Source: Salinisphaera dokdonensis
GTDB taxonomy: Bacteria > Pseudomonadota > Gammaproteobacteria > Nevskiales > Salinisphaeraceae
Reading direction: 5' to 3'
DNA length: 64,000 bases
Assembly (NCBI RefSeq): GCF_040361215.1
Contig: NZ_APND01000003.1
Coordinates: 1-64,000, forward strand
The notes beneath the pieces were generated by a model. It was not told the DNA's origin. It ran no database searches and was given only the letters and a program-made list of their open reading frames with translations. Position 1 is the stretch's first letter; each line of letters opens with the position of its first letter. Below, piece after piece: positions 33,819 to 44,179 of the stretch. Both the position numbers and the translations under genes were made by a program.

Positions 33819-34436
33819 ATGTTACGCATCAAGCGCACCCTGCTTAAGACCTTTGCCGTTGCCCTGCTCGCCCCGACGCTGGCGATCGCCGCGCCGACGC
33901 CGCCTGACCAGCTCGCCCGCGAGACCGTGCAGACGGTACTCAGCGAAATGGATGGCCGCCGCGACGAGCTGCGGAAGAATCCCCAAGAGCTCTACGCCCT
34001 GATCAATAGCGAGCTCGTGCCGCTCATGGACCTGCCGTACATGTCGCAGCTGGTGCTGGGTCGCGCTTGGCGCACGGCAAGCCCGGAACAGCGTGAGCGC
34101 TTCCAGGTTGCCTTCAAGAACATGCTCATCCGTACCTACGGCAACGGCCTGCTCAGCTTCGACGGCAGCCAGGACATCGAATACCAGCCGGTGCGTGCGG
34201 CGGAAGGCGCCGAAGATGTCACCTTCCGTGCGATCGTGACCACCGACGATGGCCAGAAGACGCCGGTGACCTTCCAGATGCATGTCGTCGACGACGAATG
34301 GAAGATCTACGACGGCAGCGTCGGCAATCTCTCGTTCGTGACCAACTATCGCGGCCAGTTCAACTCGCAGATCCGCAATGGCGGTCTCGAGAAGCTGATC
34401 GAGCGCATGGAATCCCGTTACAACAACGGCAGCTAG
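33819..34436 (+). CDS. mlaC: Periplasmic phospholipid carrier MlaC
   Basis: MlaC ferries phospholipids through the periplasm between MlaA and MlaFEDB. The 205-residue precursor has a signal peptide (MLRIKRTLLKTFAVALLAPTLAIAAP) and the MlaC/Ttg2D fold signature (PLMDLPYMSQLVLGRAWRTASPEQRERF, FKNMLIRTYGNGL, VTFQMHVVDDEWKIYDGSVGNLSFVTNYR in parts). A GTG at 33792 is in frame, but the ATG at 33819 has GAGGA 7 nt upstream and starts the signal peptide correctly. Confidence 0.95.
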   Translation: MLRIKRTLLKTFAVALLAPTLAIAAPTPPDQLARETVQTVLSEMDGRRDELRKNPQELYALINSELVPLMDLPYMSQLVLGRAWRTASPEQRERFQVAFKNMLIRTYGNGLLSFDGSQDIEYQPVRAAEGAEDVTFRAIVTTDDGQKTPVTFQMHVVDDEWKIYDGSVGNLSFVTNYRGQFNSQIRNGGLEKLIERMESRYNNGS

Positions 34437-34459
34437 CGCGCGCCCTGCCGTAACCAGTC

Positions 34460-34774
34460 ATGAACGAGCCAAAGATGAGCACCAACGGCCCCCACCAGGA
34501 ACAGGTCCGGCTATCCGGCGAACTGGACGCCGACACCGTTCCGCGGCGCCTGCGCGAGTCCGAGGACTGGTTCGAGCAAGGCGAGGAAACCGTGATCGAC
34601 CTATCCGGGGTTGGGCGCGTGGACAGCGCCGGGGTGGCGCTGCTGCTGGAATGGGTGCGCGACGCGCATGCCAACCAGGCCACGCTCAGCTTCATCAATG
34701 CGCCGGCCCAGATGCGGGCGATCATCGACTTCTGTGCGCTCAACGATGTGATCCGCCTGCGCGCTACCGGCTGA
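34460..34774 (+). CDS. mlaB: STAS-domain protein MlaB
   Basis: MlaB is the cytoplasmic STAS subunit that stabilises and regulates MlaF. The 104-residue protein shows the STAS pattern: QVRLSGELDADTV, an IDLSGVGRVDSAGVALLLEWV segment with the conserved Ser, and LSFINAPAQMRAIIDFC. It closes the mlaFEDCB operon and is followed by a strong terminator. Confidence 0.93.
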   Translation: MNEPKMSTNGPHQEQVRLSGELDADTVPRRLRESEDWFEQGEETVIDLSGVGRVDSAGVALLLEWVRDAHANQATLSFINAPAQMRAIIDFCALNDVIRLRATG

Positions 34775-34794
34775 GAGCGGCTTTTGTACGGGCT

Positions 34795-34836
34795 GAAATA
34801 AAAGGGGCGATGCTTTCCGGCATCGCCCCTTTTTTC
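34795..34836. terminator. Bidirectional terminator between mlaB and the acetoacetyl-CoA synthetase gene
   Basis: AAGGGGCGATGC and GCATCGCCCCTT (34802-34813 and 34820-34831) form a perfect 12-bp stem with a 6-nt loop, followed by TTTTC on the plus strand. An A-rich stretch on the left gives a T run on the minus strand, so it can serve both convergent operons. Confidence 0.9.
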
Positions 34837-34871
34837 TTGACCCGGCTTCCTGCCCGGTGTCCCTCAATCCC

Positions 34872-36854
<1,983 letters not shown>

Positions 36855-37202
36855 CGCGAACGGCCCTTTTTCTGTCGTGTTTACAAGCGCCTCAGCTTAC
36901 ACCGACACAGGTTCCATACGTTTGCGCCTGCTCGCGGGGTTATTTGCGCATGGATATTCGCGGCACCCTTCCAGAGCCACCACCGCTGATTATCCGTCCG
37001 GCATGAGCAACGTAATGCCGCCACATAATGGGTCTTTGCTCTTGGGATGAAACGCCGTTCCATACAAATTGCAGCCATAGGATGACCATGCAAGACTCGA
37101 CGACCCGCGATCCGGCCGCGCTTCTACGCGTACATATCGTCGGACACCCATAACAAGACAGACCTGTCGCGACCGCAGGCTGACCGCGAACGAAGGAGAC
37201 CC
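36855..37202. other. Divergent intergenic region between two acyl-CoA ligase genes
   Basis: This 348-bp gap holds no gene I can support. It must contain promoters for both ligases. The 9-mer GTTCCATAC occurs twice in the same orientation, at 36911-36919 and 37057-37065, each followed three or four bases later by TTGC. These could be repeated regulator sites. The ribosome binding site GAAGGAG for the rightward gene lies at its right end. Confidence 0.5.
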
Positions 37203-38765
37203 ATGCCAGAATCCCTGTCCACGCCCGATGTCGTACCCACGTTCGGCACCCTGCCGGGCCGGGTACGAGAGCACGCGCAGCAGCGCCCCGATCACGTCGC
37301 GCTTATCGATGACACGCGCACGATCACCTATCGCGAACTCGATCAGCGCGTGGACCGGGGCGTGGCGGCGCTACAGCGAGACGGTATGCGACCCGACGAC
37401 GTCGTCGCGCTCTGCGCCGCGAACTCCATCGACTATGTGGTGGTCATGCTCGCCGCACTGCGTGCCGGCGGCACGTTCGCGCCGCTGGCGCCGTCGAGCA
37501 CGGCGGCCGCGCTCGGGCTGATGCTGGACAACTGCGGGGCACGCTTTCTGTTTGTCGACGCGGTTGGCCGCGGCGCGGTCGAAGCAGCCGGCGAGCGACC
37601 TGAGCTGATCGGGATCAGCATCAACGGCGACGACGCTTACCCGCCGTTCAAAGACTGGCTGACGAGCGACGACAGCGCGCCCACGCCAGTCGAGCCGAAT
37701 CCGGACACCATCTTCAACATCATCTACTCCTCCGGCACCACGGGCGCGCCCAAGGGCATCGTGCATACCAATGCCCTGCGCTGGCCGCAGATCGCCGGCA
37801 GCACCGTGTCGCTCTACGACGGCGACTGCGTCACGCTCGTCTCGACGCCGCTGTATTCCAACACCACGCTGGTGAGCTTCATGCCCGCGCTGGCGGCCGG
37901 CAGCACGCTGGTGCTGATGCCGAAATTCGATGCCGGGCAGTTCCTGGCCTTGGCAGAAAAACACCGTGTCACCCACGCCATGCTCGTGCCGGTGCAATAC
38001 CGGCGTCTGCTCGATCACCCCGATTTCGATCGCACCGATCTGTCCAGCTTTCAGATGAAATGCTGCACCAGTTCGCCGTTTGGCGCCGATGTAAAAGCCG
38101 AGGTTCTGGATCGCTGGCCGGGCGGCCTGCTCGAGTTCTACGGCATGACCGAAGGCGGCGGCAGCTGCATGCTCGCCGCCCACGAACATCTCGACAAACT
38201 GCATACCGTCGGCCAGCCCATGCCAGGCCACGAACTGCGGGTCATTGATGAACAAGGCCAGGAGATTGATCGTCAAAGCACCGGCGAGATCGTCGGCCAT
38301 TCCGGCTTCATCATGCGCGGCTATCACGGCGATGCCGAGCGCACGCGTGCGACCGAATGGTACGAGCCGGAGACCGGCGCCCGCTTCATCCGGACCGGCG
38401 ATATCGGCTATTTCGACGCCGACGGCTTCCTGTCGATCGTCGGGCGCGCCAAGGAGACCATCATCTCCGGCGGTTTCAATATCTTTCCGAGCGACATCGA
38501 AGCGATACTACGGGAACACGAGTCGCTGGCGGACGTGGCGGTATTCGGTGTCGCCAGCGAGCGCTGGGGCGAAACGCCGGTGGCCTTCGTCACGCTGGCC
38601 GCAGGCGCAACGGCGACTGCCGAAGAAATCCAGATCTGGGCGAACGAACGGCTGGGCAAGTTTCAGCGGCTGACCGATACGCGGGTGGTTGACGCGATAC
38701 CGCGCAATGCGATCGGCAAGGTATCGCGCAACGACTTGCGCAACATCTACGGTGCGAGCGCGTAA
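37203..38765 (+). CDS. Fatty-acyl-CoA-synthetase-like AMP-dependent ligase
   Basis: The 520-residue ANL ligase should adenylate a carboxylic acid and transfer it to CoA. Motifs in order: RTITYRELDQRV (about 32-44), the AMP/phosphate loop IIYSSGTTGAPKG (about 175), FYGMTEGGG in place of the usual YGxTE, TGDIGYFDADGF, and the C-terminal lysine segment IPRNAIGKVSRNDL. The substrate cannot be read from sequence; fatty or aromatic acids are both possible. A good GAAGGAG lies before the ATG. It diverges from the acetoacetyl-CoA synthetase. Confidence 0.88.
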   Translation: MPESLSTPDVVPTFGTLPGRVREHAQQRPDHVALIDDTRTITYRELDQRVDRGVAALQRDGMRPDDVVALCAANSIDYVVVMLAALRAGGTFAPLAPSSTAAALGLMLDNCGARFLFVDAVGRGAVEAAGERPELIGISINGDDAYPPFKDWLTSDDSAPTPVEPNPDTIFNIIYSSGTTGAPKGIVHTNALRWPQIAGSTVSLYDGDCVTLVSTPLYSNTTLVSFMPALAAGSTLVLMPKFDAGQFLALAEKHRVTHAMLVPVQYRRLLDHPDFDRTDLSSFQMKCCTSSPFGADVKAEVLDRWPGGLLEFYGMTEGGGSCMLAAHEHLDKLHTVGQPMPGHELRVIDEQGQEIDRQSTGEIVGHSGFIMRGYHGDAERTRATEWYEPETGARFIRTGDIGYFDADGFLSIVGRAKETIISGGFNIFPSDIEAILREHESLADVAVFGVASERWGETPVAFVTLAAGATATAEEIQIWANERLGKFQRLTDTRVVDAIPRNAIGKVSRNDLRNIYGASA

Positions 38766-38781
38766 ACACGATCTCGCCTCA

Positions 38782-38808
38782 CCGGCCCGGAACACTCATC
38801 CGGGCCGG
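38782..38808. terminator. Hairpin between convergent ligase and purL genes, no T run
   Basis: CCGGCCCGGA and TCCGGGCCGG form a perfect 10-bp stem with a 7-nt loop in the 59-bp gap between the two stop codons. It lacks a T tract on either strand, so its termination activity is uncertain. Confidence 0.5.
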
Positions 38809-38824
38809 CTACAACGCCGTATTC

Positions 38825-41800
38825 CTAGCCGACGAAACGACGTGCGTTGGAGAACAGCCGCGCCCAAGGGCTCATCTCGCCCCAACCGCGCGGCGCCCAC
38901 GACAGATTCACGCTGCGCGTGACGCGTTCCGGATGCGGCATGGTGATCAGCACGCGGCCGTCGGCGTTGCACAACCCGGTCACGCCATCGGGCGAGCCAT
39001 TGGGGTTGGCCGGGTAATGCGCTGCCGGCGCGCCGTGGTTGTCGATATAGCGCATGCCGACCTGGCCGTTGGCAGTAAGCATGTCCAGATCGTTCGGCGC
39101 ACCGAACTGCGCCCGCCCTTCACCATGGGCGACCGCGATCGGCACCCGGCTGCCGGCCATGCCGTCGAGCAACACGGCCTTGGATTCAGCAATCTCGACC
39201 GCGCTGGTACGGCCCTCGAACTGACGCGAGGCGTTGGCCACGAAGGTCGGCCAGTTGTCAGTGCCGGGGATTATCTCGGCGAGCGCGGCCAGCATCTGGC
39301 AGCCGTTGCAGACACCGAGCGCAAAAGTCTCGTCGCGGCTGAAGAAATCGGCAAACACGCGGCGCGTGCCGTCGTTGAGCAGGATGGACTTCGCCCAGCC
39401 CTGCCCGGCGCCGAGCACGTCGCCATAGGAGAAGCCGCCACAGGCTGCCAGGCCCTGCATGTCGGTGAGATCGCGGCCTGCCGCAATCTCGCTCATGTGC
39501 ACGTCGACCGCCTCGAAGCCCGCTCGGCTGAACGCCCAGGCCATCTCGTTGTGGCCGTTGACGCCCTGCTCGCGCAGGATCGCGATACGCGGGCGCGTTG
39601 TATTTACGAAGGGTGCGGCGACGTCGTCGGCGATATCGAAGGTGGGCGCGGCCGGCAAGCCCGGATCCGCATCGTCGAGCATCGCGTCGTATTCCTGCGC
39701 CGCACACTTCGGCTCGTCGCGCAGCGTCTGCATCGCATGGCTGGTCGCGGCCCAAGTTCTTTGCAGGCCGGCGCGCGATGCTTCGAACAACGTCGTTCCG
39801 CCGTGCGCGATCGTGAGCTGCTGATCCGCCACCACGTCGCCGATCGTATGCGCGGTAAGACCAGCGGCGCGCAGTTCACCGACGACGACAGAAGCGTCGT
39901 CGCGTCCGACCTGGAGCACCGCGCCGAGTTCTTCATTGAAGAGCGCGGCGAGCGCATCGTCGCCCAGATCGTCGAGCGTGATGTTCGCGCCCACGCGGCC
40001 GGCAAAGACCATCTCGGCGACACAGGCCAGCAGGCCGCCGTCGCTACGATCGTGATAAGCCTTGATGCGATTCTCGCCGGCCAGGCGCTGGATCACGGCG
40101 AAGAACTGGCGCAGCTGCTTTGGCTGATCCAGATCGGGCGCGCCCTTGCCTGATTGATGGCCCAGCGCGCCGAAGGCCTGTGCGAACGCGGAACCGCCAA
40201 GACGGTTCTTGCCGTTGCCCAGATCCGCGAGGACAAGCGCGGTCGGCGCCTCGTCCGGCGCGCTCAGCTGCGGCGTAAGCGTCGCACGCGCGCCGCTGAC
40301 TGGCGCGAAGGCCGAGACGATCAACGACAACGGCGCGCTCATGCGGCGCTCGTCGCCGTTGTCGTCAGTCCAGACGCTGCGCATGGACAGCGAATCCTTG
40401 CCGACCGGAATCGCCAGGCCGAGTTCGCTGCACAGCTGTTCGCCGACGGCCTGCACCGTGTCGTAGAGCCGCGCGTCCTCTCCCGGCTCGCCGCAGGCGG
40501 CCATCCAGTTGGCGGATAGGCGGATATCGGTGAGCTGGTCGATACGCGCTGCAGCAATATTGGTTACGGCCTCTGCGACCGCCATACGCCCGGAGGCGGC
40601 GGCATCGAGCAGCGCCAGCGGCGCGCGCTCGCCCATGGCCATGGCTTCGCCGGTATCGCCGGTATAGCCCGTCGTGGTGACCGCGACATCGGCGACCGGC
40701 ACCTGCCAGGGGCCGACCATCTGGTCGCGCGCGGTCATGCCGCCGACGCTGCGATCGCCGATGGTGATCAAAAACGATTTGCTGGCGACGCTGGGTACGC
40801 GCAGCACCCGGTTGACCGCCTCGGCCATTTCCATCCCGGCATGATCCCAGCGCGGCAGATCGACCTGCTGATGCTCCACTTCGCGCTGCATCTGTGGCGT
40901 ACGCCCGAGCAGCACACCCATGGGCATATCGACCGGATAGCGAACGTCGTCGCTATCGGCTTCCGCGTCCTCGACCTGCAACAAAGGCTCGGCCGTCGCG
41001 CGCCCGACCACCGCATAGGGGCAACGCTCACGCGCGCACAGCGCTTCGAACGCGCCGAGTTCGTCGGCCGCGATCGCGAGCACATAGCGCTCCTGCGATT
41101 CGTTGCACCAGATCTCCATCGGCGACAGGCTCACATCCGCCGCATCGACGTCGCGCAGGCGCACGCGGCCGCCACGATCGTCGGCATCGATGATCTCGGG
41201 CAGCGCGTTGGACAGCCCGCCCGCACCCACGTCGTGGATCGAAGCGATCGGATTGCCCGATCCGAGCGCGATACAGCCCTCGACGACTTCCTGACAGCGG
41301 CGCTCCATCTCGGGATTGGCACGCTGCACGGAGGCAAAATCCAGCTCGGCCGAGGACGTGCCGCTGGCCATCGACGAGGCTGCGCCGCCGCCGAGACCGA
41401 TGAGCATGGCCGGCCCGCCGAGCACGATCAGCGCCGCATCGACCGGCACCGCATGTTTTTCCACGTCGTCCGGCCGCACATTGCCCATGCCGCCGGCGAT
41501 CATGATCGGCTTGTGATAGCCGCGCAGGCCGGTGGCCTCGGATTCGTACTGAAAGCTGCGGAAATAGCCACCCAGCGCCGGGCGGCCGAATTCGTTGTTG
41601 TAGCGTGCCGCGCCGATCGGGCCTTCGAGCATGATATCGAGCGGCGTGGCGACCTGCGGCGGGCGACTGTCGTCGACTTCCCAGGGCTGCACGTCGTTCG
41701 GCAGGCGCAGATCGGAGACCGAGAAGCCCGCCAGCGCGGCCTTGGGCTTGCCGCCGCGACCGGTCGCGGCCTCGTCGCGGATCTCACCGCCGGCACCTGT

Positions 41801-42703
41801 CGCCGCACCCGGGTTGGGCGCGATCGCGGTCGGGTGGTTGTGCGTCTCCACCTTCATCAATATATGCACGGGTTCTTCGTGCAGGCGATAGACGCGGTCT
41901 GCATCCACCAGCTGGCGCGTGGCGTTGTGGCCCTCGATCACGGCCGCGTTGTCGCGATAGGCCGAAAGCACACCCTCGGGGCGCGCCCGGTGCGAGTCGC
42001 GGATCATGTCGAACAGCGACTTGGCGCGCGTTTCGCCGTCGATCGTGAATTCGGCGTTGAATATCTTGTGCCGGCAGTGCTCGGAGTTGATCTGGCCGAA
42101 CATCATCAGCTCGACGTCGGTCGGATCGCGATCGAGCGCGCGATACTGTTCGGCGAGGTATTCGATCTCCTCGTCCGCCAGCGCCAGGCCCCAGTCGCGA
42201 TTGGCGTTCTGGAGTGCGGCGACGCCCTCTTTCGCCAGCGGCACGCGGCGCAGTCCGCGCCGGGCGAGCGTGTCGAACAGGCGCGGCAGACGTTCGGCAT
42301 TGGGCAGCAACGACTGGGTCATCGGGTCGTGCAGGACGCCGCTTTGTGCCAGTTCTTCAAAGTCGGGCGTGCTGCCGAATGAGAACACCACGCCGCGCTC
42401 GAGACGCATCAGGCCGACCAGCCCGCTGTTGTGGGCAATGTCCTCGGCCTTGGTCGACCACGGCGAAACGGTGCCCAGCCGCGGAATCGCGATCACGCCT
42501 TCCGGCACGTCGTCGTCCTCGGTCACGCCGAGCACCGCGCGCAGGCGGCGGGCCGTGTCTGCATCGGGCGCTTCGGCGAAAGCCGCCACGAACACTTCGC
42601 GCGCGACGAGGCTGGCGACGTCGATACCCGCGCCCGCCAGACCGCCACGCAGGCGTTCCAGTTCGAATTCCGCCAGCGCCGGCTTGCCGACGATGATATT
42701 CAC
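38825..42703 (-). CDS. purL: Phosphoribosylformylglycinamidine synthase (large, single-chain)
   Basis: PurL converts FGAR to FGAM in purine synthesis using glutamine ammonia. The 1292-residue product is close to E. coli PurL (1295). It has the N-terminal PurS-like domain, two synthetase half-domains (MKVETHNHPTAIAPNPGAATG; VAGGxG-type glycine loops) and a C-terminal glutaminase with nucleophile C1132 in GVCNGCQML and the PHPER His/Glu segment. I prefer the GTG at 42703, which gives NIIVGKPALAEF like E. coli. A GTG at 42748 has a better ribosome binding site (GAGGG) and would add 15 residues, overlapping the upstream gene. Confidence 0.96.
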   Translation of the reverse strand: MNIIVGKPALAEFELERLRGGLAGAGIDVASLVAREVFVAAFAEAPDADTARRLRAVLGVTEDDDVPEGVIAIPRLGTVSPWSTKAEDIAHNSGLVGLMRLERGVVFSFGSTPDFEELAQSGVLHDPMTQSLLPNAERLPRLFDTLARRGLRRVPLAKEGVAALQNANRDWGLALADEEIEYLAEQYRALDRDPTDVELMMFGQINSEHCRHKIFNAEFTIDGETRAKSLFDMIRDSHRARPEGVLSAYRDNAAVIEGHNATRQLVDADRVYRLHEEPVHILMKVETHNHPTAIAPNPGAATGAGGEIRDEAATGRGGKPKAALAGFSVSDLRLPNDVQPWEVDDSRPPQVATPLDIMLEGPIGAARYNNEFGRPALGGYFRSFQYESEATGLRGYHKPIMIAGGMGNVRPDDVEKHAVPVDAALIVLGGPAMLIGLGGGAASSMASGTSSAELDFASVQRANPEMERRCQEVVEGCIALGSGNPIASIHDVGAGGLSNALPEIIDADDRGGRVRLRDVDAADVSLSPMEIWCNESQERYVLAIAADELGAFEALCARERCPYAVVGRATAEPLLQVEDAEADSDDVRYPVDMPMGVLLGRTPQMQREVEHQQVDLPRWDHAGMEMAEAVNRVLRVPSVASKSFLITIGDRSVGGMTARDQMVGPWQVPVADVAVTTTGYTGDTGEAMAMGERAPLALLDAAASGRMAVAEAVTNIAAARIDQLTDIRLSANWMAACGEPGEDARLYDTVQAVGEQLCSELGLAIPVGKDSLSMRSVWTDDNGDERRMSAPLSLIVSAFAPVSGARATLTPQLSAPDEAPTALVLADLGNGKNRLGGSAFAQAFGALGHQSGKGAPDLDQPKQLRQFFAVIQRLAGENRIKAYHDRSDGGLLACVAEMVFAGRVGANITLDDLGDDALAALFNEELGAVLQVGRDDASVVVGELRAAGLTAHTIGDVVADQQLTIAHGGTTLFEASRAGLQRTWAATSHAMQTLRDEPKCAAQEYDAMLDDADPGLPAAPTFDIADDVAAPFVNTTRPRIAILREQGVNGHNEMAWAFSRAGFEAVDVHMSEIAAGRDLTDMQGLAACGGFSYGDVLGAGQGWAKSILLNDGTRRVFADFFSRDETFALGVCNGCQMLAALAEIIPGTDNWPTFVANASRQFEGRTSAVEIAESKAVLLDGMAGSRVPIAVAHGEGRAQFGAPNDLDMLTANGQVGMRYIDNHGAPAAHYPANPNGSPDGVTGLCNADGRVLITMPHPERVTRSVNLSWAPRGWGEMSPWARLFSNARRFVG

Positions 42704-42723
42704 GGCAGCGATGGAAGATTCGC

Positions 42724-43512
42724 CTACCGGTTGACCAGACTGCGCCACGACAGACCCTCGCGTTGATTGGCGACATGCACCCAGTCGGCCGTGGTCGACA
42801 GCGCTTCTGCGAGCGCGGCCTGGGCCAGTTCCGGGCGGTTGTTGCTTTCACTGATATGGGCCACGACCAACTGCTGCAGGCTCGTGGCATCGATTTGGGT
42901 GAGCAGCTCGGCCGCCTGCTGATTGCTCAGATGGCCGAGCTTGCCGGCGACGCGGCGCTTGAGCGATGCCGGATACGGGCCCGTGGCCAGCATCTCGGGA
43001 TCGTGATTGGACTCGAGAACCAGCGCATCGCAGGCGTCGATCATCTCGCGTACATGCGGCGTCGCATAGCCGATGTCCGACAAGATGCCGAGCCGTTTGT
43101 CGCCATTACCCACGACCAGCTGCGCGGGTTCGCGCGCGTCGTGTGGCACGGGATACGGGAACAGCTCCAGATCGCCGATGGCGAACGGCTCGTGCGGCGA
43201 ATACAGCTCGGTAGCGGCGAGCGCGTCGGCGGCCTTAGCGGCCTGGGTGCCGGGCGTGAGCCACACGGGCACGTCGTGACGACGTGAAAACCGCGAGACG
43301 CCGCGCCAATGGTCGTCGTGTTCGTGGGTGATGACCAGCGCGTCGATATCGGCCGGCACGAGCTCGAGCCGCGCGAGGCGCTTTTCCATCTCTTTCGCGG
43401 AAAAACCGCAGTCGATCAGCAGGCGCGTATCGGCGTATTCGACCACCAGCGCGTTGCCCTTGCTGCCGCTGCCCAGCAGCGCGAAACGCATGGACCCGGC
43501 TTTGTCGCTCAT
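42724..43512 (-). CDS. Metallo-beta-lactamase-fold hydrolase (YycJ/WalJ-like)
   Basis: The 262-residue protein has the metal-binding motif H63-E-H65-D-D67-H68 in ITHEHDDH, preceded by MRFALLGSGSKGNALVVEYADTRLLIDCG. This N-terminus and the later LESNHDPEML and LGHLSNQQAAELL segments match the YycJ/WalJ group of cytosolic MBL hydrolases, often proposed to act on nucleic acids. The substrate is unknown. It lies upstream of purL on the same strand and possibly overlaps it, and it follows the DUF1820 gene by 21 nt, so the three may be co-transcribed. Confidence 0.9.
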   Translation of the reverse strand: MSDKAGSMRFALLGSGSKGNALVVEYADTRLLIDCGFSAKEMEKRLARLELVPADIDALVITHEHDDHWRGVSRFSRRHDVPVWLTPGTQAAKAADALAATELYSPHEPFAIGDLELFPYPVPHDAREPAQLVVGNGDKRLGILSDIGYATPHVREMIDACDALVLESNHDPEMLATGPYPASLKRRVAGKLGHLSNQQAAELLTQIDATSLQQLVVAHISESNNRPELAQAALAEALSTTADWVHVANQREGLSWRSLVNR

Positions 43513-43533
43513 GTCCGCCGGCTCATGCGCGGC

Positions 43534-43890
43534 TCACGAGCCGCCGCCTTGACCGCCAGGCCCCTGGCGCGTGTAAACCGGAAACGGCCGCACCTTGCTG
43601 TCGCCGTCGGCGGGCGTGATCTTCGCGGTGCCGCGGCGCGTGACCTCGTCGATACGAATCACTGAATGCATCGGGATATAAGAGCGCTCGACATCAGCGA
43701 ATTCGCTGGCGAGCTTCTCTTCGGCCGGGTCGATCACCACCGAGGAGCGTTCGCCGAAGACGAGCTTCTCGATCTCGATGAACCCGAACAGCGCGCCCTG
43801 CGAGACCGAGCGCGCGAACACCTCGTAGACTTCACCCTGGTTGAAGAAAGCCACGCGGTACAGACGCTCGGGGGATTTACCTGTGGCCAT
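43534..43890 (-). CDS. DUF1820 family protein
   Basis: This 118-residue protein matches the DUF1820 family, small gammaproteobacterial proteins of unknown function. Visible pattern: LYRVAFFNQGEVYEVFARSV at the start, GFIEIEKLVFGE, then SEFADVERSYIPMHSVIRIDEV and a Gly-rich tail. No catalytic motif is evident. The frame is open 20 codons upstream into the tRNA region; the ATG at 43890 avoids that overlap. It lies between tRNA-Ser and the MBL hydrolase gene, all on the minus strand. Confidence 0.88.
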   Translation of the reverse strand: MATGKSPERLYRVAFFNQGEVYEVFARSVSQGALFGFIEIEKLVFGERSSVVIDPAEEKLASEFADVERSYIPMHSVIRIDEVTRRGTAKITPADGDSKVRPFPVYTRQGPGGQGGGS

Positions 43891-43922
43891 GGCAGGGGTT
43901 CGCGAAAGGCGGCAGGAAAAAA

Positions 43923-44013
43923 TGGCGGAGAGGGTGGGATTCGAACCCACGTGGGGCTTGCGCCCCCAACCGATTTCGAGTCGGTGCCGTTATGACCGCT
44001 TCGGTACCTCTCC
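43923..44013 (-). tRNA. tRNA-Ser (anticodon CGA)
   Basis: The 91-nt minus-strand gene has a 7-bp acceptor stem (GGAGAGG with CCTCTCC), an encoded CCA end (43923-43925) and the T-loop sequence GGTTCGAATCC. The anticodon loop reads CTCGAAA, giving anticodon CGA (43976-43978), which decodes UCG. A long variable arm (TTGGGGGCGCAAGCCCCACG region) confirms a class II serine tRNA. Confidence 0.97.
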
Positions 44014-44179
44014 TAAAACTCGTTCAGCCTACCGGCGCTTTTGCGGCGCTACGCTCGCCGGTGGCCCGTCAAGAAGTCGCGTATGTTAAATGATAACGCC
44101 GGCTTTCCCAACACTCGTGTGCAAGATAGCCTGACGCCATGACCACTGCCCTGCCCCAGCGCCGCCCGCGACGCTGTCC

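Noticed and set aside
34460..34774. Anti-anti-sigma factor reading of the STAS protein
   Set aside because: A STAS domain alone would allow it, but its position at the end of mlaFEDC makes MlaB far more likely.
40841..42382. 513-codon plus-strand frame opposite purL
   Set aside because: Antisense shadow of purL with a biased His/Arg/Gly composition.
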